From an uncultured Paracoccaceae bacterium (GTDB lineage Bacteria; Pseudomonadota; Alphaproteobacteria; Rhodobacterales; Rhodobacteraceae): 64,000 nt of DNA. Position numbers and translations under genes: made by a program. The stretch is taken from assembly GCA_943787985.1 (NCBI GenBank), contig CALSOO010000009.1, forward strand, positions 1 to 64,000, given 5' to 3'. The first letter of the stretch is position 1; the number at the start of each line of letters is the position of its first letter. Shown here piece by piece: positions 54,809 through 64,000 of the stretch. The notes under the pieces are model-generated. The model was not told the origin of the DNA. It saw only the letters and a program-made list of their open reading frames with translations, and ran no database searches.

Positions 54809-56974
54809 ATGGGTATACTCGACAGAATTGGTGCCACCAACTATGGCCGCACGATTGGCGCACGTGATGCGCTGTCAGAATTCATGACGACCCTTGCCGG
54901 TGTGGATTGTTTGGGCATTCCGCCTGTGTCTGTCTATCAGCGGTTCAACTCGGTCGGCGTGGATGTGCACGGGCAATGCGCCGTGGCCCAAGGGGCTTGC
55001 GGGTACCGGCTTGGCGGCAATATCAAGGTGGATCTGGCCAAGCTTATCCCGGCAATAACCCCGTTCACGGCTTCGGGAAAAGTCAGCGCAAGTTTGGCGC
55101 GCCTGCCGACATCGGCAATTTTAATGTACCGCTTGCAGTCCGAACGCACGGCCCTCAACGGTGTGACGCAGCCATTGGCCTTGGCCCAGCTGGACGGCAT
55201 CAACTGGACGTTCAAATCAGGCGCGAATCTGACAGTGGGGGTGAAGGTTCAGCCGTTCAAGTCGCTCGGATCGCTTCCGCTCGACATTGATCTGACGCTT
55301 CAGGCGGGCGCTGCCTACACGTATCTGGGCACAAAGCTGGTCGCCTCTAAGACGCATCATTTTTCTCGTGCCAACACCAAAGCCCTTGCCGAAGAGGTGG
55401 ACAAAATCCTCGCGGTGGAGATCAAAAAGACGCTGGCCACGATCCTTGCCAATGAGGAATCCGAGGCCTCTGCCATTGCAAAAGAGGCCGCGTTGCATGT
55501 CGGTAAGACCTCGCTCAAGAAAATCGCCAAAGCCACCAAAGATGATCTGAAGGCCATCGGCAAAAGCGCATTGAACGAGCTGCGTCAAGGCAACGGGTTT
55601 GAATATCTGGCGGCAGGTTTTGCGACAGGGGGCGTTGGTCTGATCGCAGGTAAAGCGGTTTATGACGCTTATCTGCGGCGCAAAGACGGCAAGCTTGACG
55701 GACAAATCCATGATCTTAGGCTTGCGCTGGGCGACAAGTTTCTTGCCCTTTCGGATGCAGAACAAACAGGTGCCAAGGGCAAGGGGCTGCGCAAGGCGAT
55801 GGAGCGGCTGACCGAATTGCGCGACGCGTTTTTGCACGAGCGCATGTTTGGTGGCGGATCAAATCCTGACGCTGGGGACGTGCCGGTTGTCAACGACGCG
55901 CTGTTGTCGCGCACCGATCAAACGGCGTTGACGTTGACCTCGAACGAGTACGGCGGAAACCTTGCGGCGACGGGCAAGGTCAACCTTGGTCCAATGGATA
56001 CGACAGCAAAGAAAACCGCTGACCTGATGGGCCAGAAACTGGATTTCCGGTTTCAAGTGCGCGGGGCCAACGACATGATCATGGTTCAGGACACCCACGC
56101 CAACTTTATGCAGATGACGACCAAGCTTGCGATCTCGGGGGCGCTTGCGACAACGGGTGTGAAAAAGCTGGATGCGAAGCTGAAAAAGAACCACGCGCCT
56201 GCGGCTGTGCAAACACCTGGTGCACCAGCCCTATTCGGGGGGCGTCGTTTCGGCGCGCTGCGCTACCGCGCTGCGACAGTTTACATGAAAAACGACGGCG
56301 CGCACAAACGCACCGCCGTCCCTGGCATCAGTGGTGTGTCCATGGGCGTGTCCGTGCGCGCTGCGCGTCTTGTGTCTTATGCGCAGAACGTCAAGGCGCT
56401 GATCAAGTCGGATAGCCCTGACAACGACATCAAAGAATTCGAGACATGGGTGTGTTTGCATCTCGGCTGTAAGCCTCTGCAATTGCGCGAATTTATAGCA
56501 GGAACGCTCTTGCCTGATTGCGAAATCGGGGAGGATGGCAAAACCACATTCACTTCGGACGCTTTGCTGTTGGAAATCAACTACGGCCTTCAGAAAAAGG
56601 ATCTGGTCGAGATGACGATGGATCCCGACGGGGCCCCGCCCGATTTGTTTGCACACATGAGTTATCACAACCCGCTGACCTTTCAGAACGACGTTGCCGC
56701 TGACAAATACAAGATGTCGAGCATGCGCTTGCGCTACCGTGTTCAGACGCCGCTCAAGGACACAGCCAAGACGTTTTTCTCATTGGGCTTACCACTGGGA
56801 GAACACTCTCCATTGGCTGTGAACCTGGATTTCGGGTCCAACAAAGAAGTTGGCCAAGAGTCTATTGTAGATCTGGCGACATGGTTTTCGCCGGAAATTC
56901 AGGCGGCGGCCCAGTCAGAAGCTGAAAAAAATGAAATGAGTGTGCCTCCGGTCGTACTCTTTAACCGGTGCTAG
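54809..56974 (+). CDS. Unknown large protein, gene A of the five-gene operon
   Basis: A 721-residue protein from ATG 54809; a TTG at 54794 is an alternative and neither has a strong ribosome site. No signal peptide. The N-terminal 190 residues and the C-terminal 380 are beta-rich (KVSASLARL, LDIDLTLQAGAAYTYLG). Between about 190 and 360 lies a Lys/Ala-rich helical region (EEVDKILAVEIKKTLATIL), with a glycine-rich hydrophobic segment FEYLAAGFATGGVGLIAGKA that could insert in a membrane. I do not recognise the family. Two bases separate it from gene B. Likely part of a complex with B to E. Confidence 0.75.
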   Translation: MGILDRIGATNYGRTIGARDALSEFMTTLAGVDCLGIPPVSVYQRFNSVGVDVHGQCAVAQGACGYRLGGNIKVDLAKLIPAITPFTASGKVSASLARLPTSAILMYRLQSERTALNGVTQPLALAQLDGINWTFKSGANLTVGVKVQPFKSLGSLPLDIDLTLQAGAAYTYLGTKLVASKTHHFSRANTKALAEEVDKILAVEIKKTLATILANEESEASAIAKEAALHVGKTSLKKIAKATKDDLKAIGKSALNELRQGNGFEYLAAGFATGGVGLIAGKAVYDAYLRRKDGKLDGQIHDLRLALGDKFLALSDAEQTGAKGKGLRKAMERLTELRDAFLHERMFGGGSNPDAGDVPVVNDALLSRTDQTALTLTSNEYGGNLAATGKVNLGPMDTTAKKTADLMGQKLDFRFQVRGANDMIMVQDTHANFMQMTTKLAISGALATTGVKKLDAKLKKNHAPAAVQTPGAPALFGGRRFGALRYRAATVYMKNDGAHKRTAVPGISGVSMGVSVRAARLVSYAQNVKALIKSDSPDNDIKEFETWVCLHLGCKPLQLREFIAGTLLPDCEIGEDGKTTFTSDALLLEINYGLQKKDLVEMTMDPDGAPPDLFAHMSYHNPLTFQNDVAADKYKMSSMRLRYRVQTPLKDTAKTFFSLGLPLGEHSPLAVNLDFGSNKEVGQESIVDLATWFSPEIQAAAQSEAEKNEMSVPPVVLFNRC

Positions 56975-56976
56975 AT

Positions 56977-57792
56977 ATGGCTTTGACCTTTGATGCGATC
57001 AAGACCCGTTTGGAAAGCCTTGTAGAGAGCTACAAGCAGGAGCTTGGCGGCGCTTTCAAGATCACGACGACGCCACACAAAAAGATCGAGCTGCAAAAAG
57101 ATCTTCCTTTGAAAAATGTCGAGAACTTTTTGCGGGAGTTGTTTGGCGCGGATACCGATTTTCCCGAAATCCCGATGGGCGGCGCGGTCATCAAGGCGCT
57201 GCTGATCTCCCCTGCCAATGACGAGGATGTGTTCACGGCCAAGCTCAAGATGGGGTTCACCAGTGCCGAGTGGCATGTGATGGACGGGCTTGTTTTGTCC
57301 CTCAACGTGTTGAGTTTCGAGAACAAAGGCGGGGCATGGTCTGGTCACGTCGGGGCCCGCGCGCTGGCTCAAGAGCGGACGTTTGATGTCAGCCTCGACT
57401 GGCCCGAGATGATCGTGCAAGGCCATCTGGTGAACCCGAGCGTGCAGGCGGCCAATGCAGCCATGCAGCACGCCGCGCAACTGCCGTTTGTCGAAGTGCC
57501 AAAAACTGCGGCAGACAAAGCCATGAATGCCAAGGCGAGCAGTGCGATGGCTGCGGCCTCTGCCGCACTGGGCACAGCTGTCGATGCGGGATACACCAAG
57601 GATGACACCAAGGGCTTGTTGGAAAAACATGCGTTACAGGTGCCTGCGACCGCGCGGTTGGACCGTTTGGAAATCTATGCCGCTCCGCGCATCCATTATG
57701 TGAATTTCATCGCCTCTGGCAGTGATTTGATCCAGTTCCATGACCTGATCCTCAAGTCGGTGGATTTGGCATTGACCTATGCGGGCGCGTGA
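56977..57792 (+). CDS. Unknown protein, gene B of the five-gene operon
   Basis: A 271-residue protein from ATG 56977; a GTG at 56968 inside the gene A stop region would add three residues. It has an N-terminal helix (FDAIKTRLESLVESYKQEL), a beta-rich middle (AEWHVMDGLVLSLNVLSFE, RTFDVSLDWPEMIVQGH), an Ala-rich helix (DKAMNAKASSAMAAASAAL) and a C-terminal beta segment. No signal peptide, enzyme motif or known family is seen. Its stop overlaps the gene C start (GTGA). Proteins B and C share strand-rich, L-D-L-x-L-x type patterns, so a common structural role is plausible. Confidence 0.75.
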   Translation: MALTFDAIKTRLESLVESYKQELGGAFKITTTPHKKIELQKDLPLKNVENFLRELFGADTDFPEIPMGGAVIKALLISPANDEDVFTAKLKMGFTSAEWHVMDGLVLSLNVLSFENKGGAWSGHVGARALAQERTFDVSLDWPEMIVQGHLVNPSVQAANAAMQHAAQLPFVEVPKTAADKAMNAKASSAMAAASAALGTAVDAGYTKDDTKGLLEKHALQVPATARLDRLEIYAAPRIHYVNFIASGSDLIQFHDLILKSVDLALTYAGA

Positions 57793-60588
57793 CCCTCACG
57801 CTCGACAGTGCCAAAAAGGCAGTCAGCCTTGAGATCGATGCCACGCTGGACAACGGTGAGGCCACGTTCCTCTTTGCAATCAGCAAAGGCGGGGTGACAG
57901 CCAAAGGAAAACTCAAACTGGGTGATCTTGAGTTCGAGCTCGATTTCTCCAACGCCAGCGGCCAGCCGGTCATGGCGGCGCAGTTCAACAGTGAAAAAGG
58001 CGTCACACTGAAGTTCGAGGACTTGGTGAAACTCAGCCAGTTGACGGGCACTGCCACGTCTAAACCTGTGGATGCGAACCTGTCGGTGACACTGCGTGAT
58101 ATATTGCTGGGGGCCACCAAATCGGGTGGCAAAACCCACTATTTGCTGGCTGCTGATCTGGACGGTGGCATTGACTTGTCCGGCCTTGGCGATCTGCCGC
58201 TGGTGGGCAGTTTGATGCCTGCGGATATGGCATTTGGCCTCTCACTCGCACCCATCTTGCCACATGGCACCTGGTCCGCGGGCGACGTCAAAGCGCTCAA
58301 CACATTGCGCGGAAAATCCGGCCCCAGCCTGATCGAGAAAAAGATCGACGAGGCGACATTGGGGATGAGTTTCAAGTCCCCCGGCCACGCGCCTGTGGCG
58401 TTGGATTTGCCGCTGGAAAGTAACCCTGCGCAAGCGGACGAAATCGTGAAACCCAAAGCAGGCACCGACGAGACGATCCACTGGAAAGACGTGCAACGCA
58501 AGTTCGGCCCCGTTACCTTGAACCGTGTCGGCGTTGGTCTTGATCGCAAAAGCACAACTGGTCCCGTGGTGCAGGTTGCGTTGGACGGCGCGCTTGAGAT
58601 TGCCGGTCTGGAATTGTCGCTGATCGGGCTGGGGGGGCATTATAACCTGAAGTCCAAAAAGCTCGGGTTTGACCTCAAAGGCCTTGGCATGTCGTTGGAA
58701 CGGGGGCAGCTGAAGATCGCGGGGGCCTTTGCCAATATGGGCAACGAGTACCTTGGCAAGGCCACTCTTGGGATGAAAAGCTTTACCCTCAGTGCGATGG
58801 GCGGCTTTGCGATGATCAAAGGCAAACCGGGGGATAAGCATGATACCCCGTCCATGTTTGTCTACGGTATTTTGAATGTGCCGATTGGTGGCCCTGCGTT
58901 CTTCTTTGTCGAAGGGCTGGCGGCCGGCTTTGGCTATAATCGCAAGTTCACCGGCCCGCCCGTGTCCGGCGTCAAGGACTTCCCGTTTGTAAAAGACGCG
59001 ATTGGTGCGGCGGGTGGCAGCACGCGCAAGGGGCCAAGTGACGGGGGCGGCATCGCCAAAGAACTTGAAGAACTGCACAAGTATATCACCCCTCAGATGG
59101 GGCAGTATTTTGCCGCGGTCGGGGTGAAGTTCACGTCGTTCAAACTGCTCGACAGTTTTGTATTGTTGGTGGTCTCCTTCGGGCGCGACGTCGAAATTGA
59201 TGTGCTTGGTGTGTCGACCTATCAAATGCCGCCCATCGTGCCTGTTGGGACACCGGCGCTGGCACGGATCGTGCTTAATCTGGACACCAGTTTCCGTCCC
59301 AAGACGGGCCTGCTCAAGGTCAACGCCGAACTGGCGCGCGACAGCTACGTCTATTCCAGCTTGTGCCATTTATCGGGGGGTTTCGCGTTCTACAGTTGGT
59401 TTGGCCCTGAAAATGCGGGCGATTTCGTTCTGAGCGCAGGCGGATACAGCACAAAATTCGACCGCCCTGCGCACTACCCAAAGGTCAGCCGGATCAGCCT
59501 GACCTATCAGATCACCTCAAATATCTACGTCAAAGGGTCGGCGTATTTCGCCTTGACCCCATCGATGTTTATGGCGGGCGGATCGTTGTCGGCCTCTGCT
59601 AAATTCGGCAAAGTATCCGCGTCTTTTACCATGGGTGTGGATTTCGAAATTTCGTGGGAGCCATATCACTACATGGCTGAAGCGCATTTGGACATTCGCG
59701 CAAGTTGGTGGATCTTCGATACGCATGCGTCTGCCAGCCTTTCTGTATGGGGGCCGACCTTTAGCGGATACGCCCGCGTGCATTGGTCAGTGGTCAGCTT
59801 CGACGTCAGCTTTGTCAACTCGATGCCATATGCGCCTGCGGTGGACTTTACCAAGTTCTGTCAAAGCTTCCTGCCCCACGACAGCGGGAGCAAAGCCCCC
59901 AATATTGTGCCCACATTGGCGGTCGCGGCAGGGCAGGTCGCAGAACGCCCGCACCCCGCGCCGAGTGTTGGGACCAATGACACCGTGCCCGTTATCAACC
60001 CCAAAACACTGGAAATTCGCGTAGATGCCACCATTCCAGCCGCAACGGTGAACGGCAGTGCTGTTGGTACGGCGACCTTGGGCTGTGCGCCCATGGGGGC
60101 GAGTTCACTGAAAAACGCCGATCTGCAGTATTGGGTCAAAGACAGCAACGGAAATCCGGCGACGTCCCATTTTGATATCCAACCCTTTTTCAAAGGGGTG
60201 CCAAAGGCGATGTGGGGGCAGAAGCTAAAGCCGAACGTCAAAGATAAAGGGCACATGATTGAGGCCTGCGGAGGCATCACGTTGCGCGCCGCGATCCCGC
60301 CCAAAATGCCAAAGGCGCAAGCCATAACCCGCGACGAATGTAAATATGACATTCTGCCGGACCGCGCCTTTGCCACGCATCTGTCCGCCGCGTCGCCTAC
60401 CCCAACGGTGATCGAAAACAATACTTTGGGGATTGCCGATGCGCTGGTTCCCAAAGACGGGTGCCACCGCACAGCTCAACCGGAACGCGGTTCTTGCCCA
60501 GCTTGGCCTGGCCATTGAACAGGCGGAGCCACGGGCCGCTTTGGTCGACACATTCCGCCTTAAACCCGTCGTTGTGGGGATCACATAA
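57789..60588 (+). CDS. Unknown large beta-rich protein, DUF6603-like, gene C (frame change near 60456)
   Basis: GTG 57789 overlaps the gene B stop. The zero frame runs to 60518, but from about 60456 the expected C-terminus (TGATAQLNRNAVLAQLGL to VVVGIT) is in another frame and ends TAA at 60586-60588, overlapping the gene D ATG. One extra base there (or two missing) explains it. About 932 residues, no signal peptide, built of many short amphipathic strands (LEIAGLELSLIGLGGHYNL, GSLSASAKFGKVSASFTMG). GGPAFFFVEGLAAGFGYNR and the WWIFDTHASASLSVWGP block are what recall DUF6603 proteins. Function unknown. Confidence 0.75.
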
Positions 60589-62513
60589 TGTCCGAAAAAC
60601 ACGCCCCCCCGCAGCAACATCCGGACGACGTTTTCTTGTTTCATGACAATCAGATTCCACAGCTGTCGACAGGGACTTATAACCTTACTGTATCGTCCTC
60701 TTTGGATGTGGACGGGACCGGATCTGTGTCAGGGGCACGCACGATGGAGTTCAAGGTGGCCGGCCCCCAACTGGTTTTGCCCCCGGATGACATTCTGGCG
60801 ATTTTTCCCGCAAACATGGCGCGGGGCGAGTTTTACACGGTTTTGCCCCATGTCACGATCCGCCGCGCGAGTATGCCTTGGGAACGTCACAGTTCGAATG
60901 TCGCCGGGGATGAAAGCCCGTGGTTGATACTGTTGATTGTGTCGCAAAAAGAGATGACGGACCATCCGATCACACGTCAGGTCTTAAAGGTTGGAAAGGA
61001 CGCGCGCGTTCTCGACGGGTTCGGGATCAAACACGGCGAAGCGGACCCCGAGGCCCATGTGCACACAGCCACACTGCCTGCGGCGTTGGTCGCAACGTTG
61101 TTGCCAGAGTACAAAGATCTCAAATGGACAGGGCATGTGCGCCAAGTGATGCCCGCCGCCACTGCGGCTCGCCCTCATCCCGAGGGGCTGCCTGAAACCG
61201 CCATATTGATTTCCCCCATTCTGCCCACACCGGGGATGCAAAACCATGCGATGCTTATCTCGCTTGAGAACAGATACAAGGGCGGCGTAAAGCCCACAGG
61301 GGATCTGACCGTGCCTGTCTTGCATGAATGGTCCTTTTTCTGCGAAGGCACACATCCCCACGGGTTTAGCGAGCTTTTGCTGCAAGCTATGGATCACAAT
61401 GGCGCGCCCGCGTCGCTGAGCGTGCCTGCCACCCAAGGGCTGCCAACCGCTTTGGCTGATCGCTATGCGCAAGGTTACGTGCCTGTTGAATACCACATGC
61501 GGCGCGGGGATTTGGGGGCAGCGTGGTTCCGCAGTGCGCTCTCCCCCGCCAAAGCGGCGGCTCCGACAGCCACGCTCAAAAACCATTTGCCAGCCCAACA
61601 CTCTGACGGGCTGTTGGCGATGGATGACAATTTCGCGATGCTGGACGTGAGCTACGCCTCGGCGTGGGAGTTGGGGCGACTGTTGATGTTGGAACAAACC
61701 GACATCGCCACAGAGCTTTACAACTGGAAACGCATCCATGCACATGCCACCCATTTGGCGGCGGGAAATGCGAATGCAGACCCGCTGCCGTCCATGCCGA
61801 CCCACATAGAAACATGGCTCAAAGAGGCCCTTTTGGAACTGCGCAGCGTGCCATTTTCCTATCTTGTGCCGGAGGCCGAAATGTTGCCGCCCTCCAGCTT
61901 GCGGTTCTTTGATTTGGACCCATTCTGGCTGGACTGTCTACGCGACGGGGCCTTGTCTGTCGGCCGCTCTGACAGCGGACAACACCAGCGTGAAATGGAC
62001 ATGCGCAAGACATTGGCTGAACCTGCGAAAATGAGTGGATTTTTGCTGCGCAGCGCTGCTGTAAGCGATTTTCCCCACCTCGAAGTCGATGGCTATAGCG
62101 TCGATCTGCCCAACAAGGACGATGTGCCGCGCGGGACCGACCCTTTGAAAATTTTGCGGTTTGAACGGCTGAGCCGCGATGTCCTGTTGGTGCTGTTTGA
62201 GGGGCGCGTGCGCAGTGTTGATCTGCATTTGCACCCGTAGGCGGTGCATTTCGGGTTCGAGCTGGATCATGACAGCGCCGGAAACGCACTGATGCGCAAG
62301 AACATCAAACACGTCAAACCCGCCCCCCGACCCGTCGAGATCGGCAACGGTCAAAACGGTGCACCGACGGGGCTGGTCGGGCAACGGGTGCTCTTGGACG
62401 ATCTGGCAGGGTCGATGGTCGGGAACCTGAGCGGGCCGTCCGGCCCTGTGTCGAAATTCGCATTGCAAATGCTTGAAGGCGTGGAGCTTGTCCGCTTCCG
62501 CCGCGCACTTTGA
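60588..62513 (+). CDS. Unknown protein, gene D (in-frame TAG at 62238)
   Basis: ATG 60588 shares its A with the gene C stop (TAATG). The first 550 residues run to TAG 62238-62240 after DLHLHP; the same frame then continues AVHFGFELDHDSAGNALM for 90 codons to TGA at 62513, just before gene E. The joined protein is 641 residues. Landmarks: an N-terminal beta part (TGTYNLTVSSSLDVDGTG), PWLILLIVSQKEM, VPVLHEWSFFCEGTH, and QGYVPVEYHMRRGDLGAAWFR. CAG or GAG to TAG is the simplest cause. A GTG at 62244 could restart a 90-residue piece. No known family. Confidence 0.75.
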
Positions 62514-62525
62514 AGGAGGCCCGGG

Positions 62526-64000
62526 ATGGCAAAGTCAATTTGGGTTCCGATGCATCTGGATGCGCTCGTGTTGAACACGCCCGAAGGTGTGGTCGGGCCG
62601 ACCCTTGATCTGGCGACCGCGCCCTGGTTCGGGGATGACGGGGAAAAGGTCGCGCGCGACCACTTTTCCAACATCGCCAATGTGTCCTCTGCGATGCGCG
62701 CTGACCCCATGTCCCCCGACAACCGGATTTTGCAAGTTGGCACGCATTTGCACTGGGCACTGCCTGATGCACTGACCCACGGCACCACCGAAAATCCGGA
62801 GCATCCTGCTTATGTTGATCGGGGAGGGCTCTGGTTTCCCAAAGTGCCCAACCGCTGGGTTGTCCTGCGCAAAAGCGGGGCAGGGTTTGCCACGGTGGAC
62901 AAAGCATGGATGGTGCAAAGTGATTTTGTGCACCCTGTCGCGCTGCGAGGTCAGGATAGCGAAACCACACGGCATGGCCATGAGTTGCAACATTGGAAAG
63001 ACATGCACGCCACGATTTATCCGATCCCTCCCAAAGGGTTGCGCGATCAGCCCTACATCCATCTGGGCCGCAGTTTCGATCTGTCGCAGCCCTTGCCAAC
63101 GCAGCAAAGTGACAGGGCGCTGGCGGACTATGACGCAGGTCTGACGGCGGTCGGGCACGGTGATCCCGCGTTTGGAGCCCTCTATACAGGGTGCCATTCG
63201 GTCTTTGGCTTGCATGACATTGATGCCCTGAACGGTGATGTCCGCTATGAGATCATCGGCTGGTATGCGGATGAAAAAGACGAACCACTGTCTCATTGGA
63301 AAGCATTGGGGCAAGGGCCATTGCCTCCCGAACAGGACAAAAAAGAAGCGGAGCTTTACAGCCGCTTTCAAAAGCTGACGGGTTGGGCGTTGTCCGATGT
63401 TGGTGCCCTTTTTGCTGACGACACCCGTCTGGCATTTACAGCGAGCGTTGACATCAAAGCCGGCACGCCGGACGCGCCAAAACCGGATGCGGTCAAAGGC
63501 ACAGCCGCCGTTGGTATCTCCACGACCGAGGCGCTGGCCGCTTTGGTGTCCAAAGGCGACGCTGATCTGGAGCACATGATGGAGGCGATCGGCTTCCACA
63601 CCGAATTGGCCGATCACAAGCTGGATTATGGCGCAAAACTGAATGAGGCGCGCCATTCAGCTGGGTTCACAACACAGGGAAAAAGACGGTTTGGACGTTG
63701 CGCAGGCCCGAGGACGCGGTGTCGGACCCGATCACCGGTGCTGTGGGGGGACGTGAAAATGCACATGCCGCTTTGCCCGACTGGATCGCACAAGAATTGA
63801 ACCGCCTGAACGTGGCCCAAGACGTTTTGGACCATGCGCGCGATGTGGCCGAAGAGTTGCGCGCGCAGATGTATGCCGATTGGCAACTGTACATGCGGGC
63901 GGCCTATCCTGCGGATGACCGCGCGGATTTTGCCCTTGATGTTGATCTGTTGCGGGAGGTGTTTCTGGTCAAAAGCATCGCTGACTTCGAGGAGGCCGAA
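62526..64000 (+). CDS. Unknown protein, gene E (frame change near 63680; runs off the window)
   Basis: ATG 62526 has a perfect AAGGAGG six bases upstream. The protein reads IWVPMHLDALVLNTPEG, APWFGDDGEKVARDH, QVGTHLHWALPDALTHG, and WFPKVPNRWVVLRKSG. The zero frame ends in nonsense at 63800. From about 63680 the frame one base back continues KKTVWTLRRPEDAVSDP to the window edge without a stop, with coiled-coil-like NRLNVAQDVLDHARDVAEEL. The join lies at CAG-GGA-AAA-AGA, which contains the -1 slippery heptamer G GGA AAA. A lost base is the other explanation. At least 490 residues; the HLHWALPDALT block is striking but I cannot name the family. Confidence 0.7.

Noticed and set aside
58242..59369. 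Minus-strand open frame opposite gene C
   Set aside because: Shadow of gene C; no start context or motif, and the coupled operon is on the plus strand.
62238..62240. Reassigned stop codons (UAA/UAG read as Gln) for all interrupted genes
   Set aside because: Other genes here (for example ugpC with TAA, SRAP with TAG) end normally at these codons, so code change is untenable; single lesions fit better.

Overview
The window reads as chromosomal DNA of an alphaproteobacterium, most likely a marine Rhodobacteraceae member (Roseobacter group). This rests on gene content and style: short AGGA/GAGG ribosome sites, many ATGA/TAATG overlaps, an Lrp-type PutR beside a bifunctional PutA without an N-terminal DNA-binding domain, divergent metF/metR, ugpBAEC, a form-II CoxL-like protein, Hint-domain debris and an allantoin-to-ureidoglycolate gene set. 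I could not run any database search, so species is not assigned.

Layout. (1) 1-24 kb is mostly ordinary core and housekeeping DNA: DUF1330 and DUF952 proteins, a secreted 5'-nucleotidase, GNAT, SRAP, glutaryl-CoA dehydrogenase with its LysR regulator, a PhnY/PhnZ-like oxygenase pair, a CoxL-like molybdoenzyme, DUF2235, thioesterase, metF/metR, a sulfotransferase, cysK, an MDR oxidoreductase, an inositol monophosphatase, GFA, rhomboid, putA/putR and a TPR protein. (2) tRNA-Leu(UAA) at 24.36 kb opens an accessory zone to about 39.8 kb. It holds a membrane-anchored AraC regulator, two serine hydrolases, alpha/beta hydrolases, a TolC-like protein, and fragments of an ABC ATPase, an NDH-2 and a Hint-domain protein. 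An IS21-family and an IS110-family element have destroyed a hybrid sensor kinase there. (3) 39.9-44.2 kb is a glycerol-3-phosphate-type ABC importer (ugpBAEC). (4) 44.2-54.5 kb is catabolic: a flavin monooxygenase, an SDR, a GntR regulator, a glutamine amidotransferase, a P450, a glutamine-synthetase-like ligase, a PuuE-UraD fusion, AllA, a Rieske oxygenase and ureidoglycine aminohydrolase. The recognisable core degrades allantoin or urate to ureidoglycolate and glyoxylate. (5) 54.8 kb to the window end is one operon of five tightly coupled genes for large, beta-rich, signal-less proteins that I cannot assign to a known system. One resembles DUF6603-type proteins. This is the best candidate for an undescribed system.

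A second theme is gene breakage. Three genes carry an in-frame stop inside otherwise continuous homology (7537, 14771, 62238). Five carry a single-base frame change (about 2006, 32889, 47545, 60456, 63680), of which three lie at homopolymers. Either this genome is decaying or the assembly carries base errors; both readings are given in the entries.
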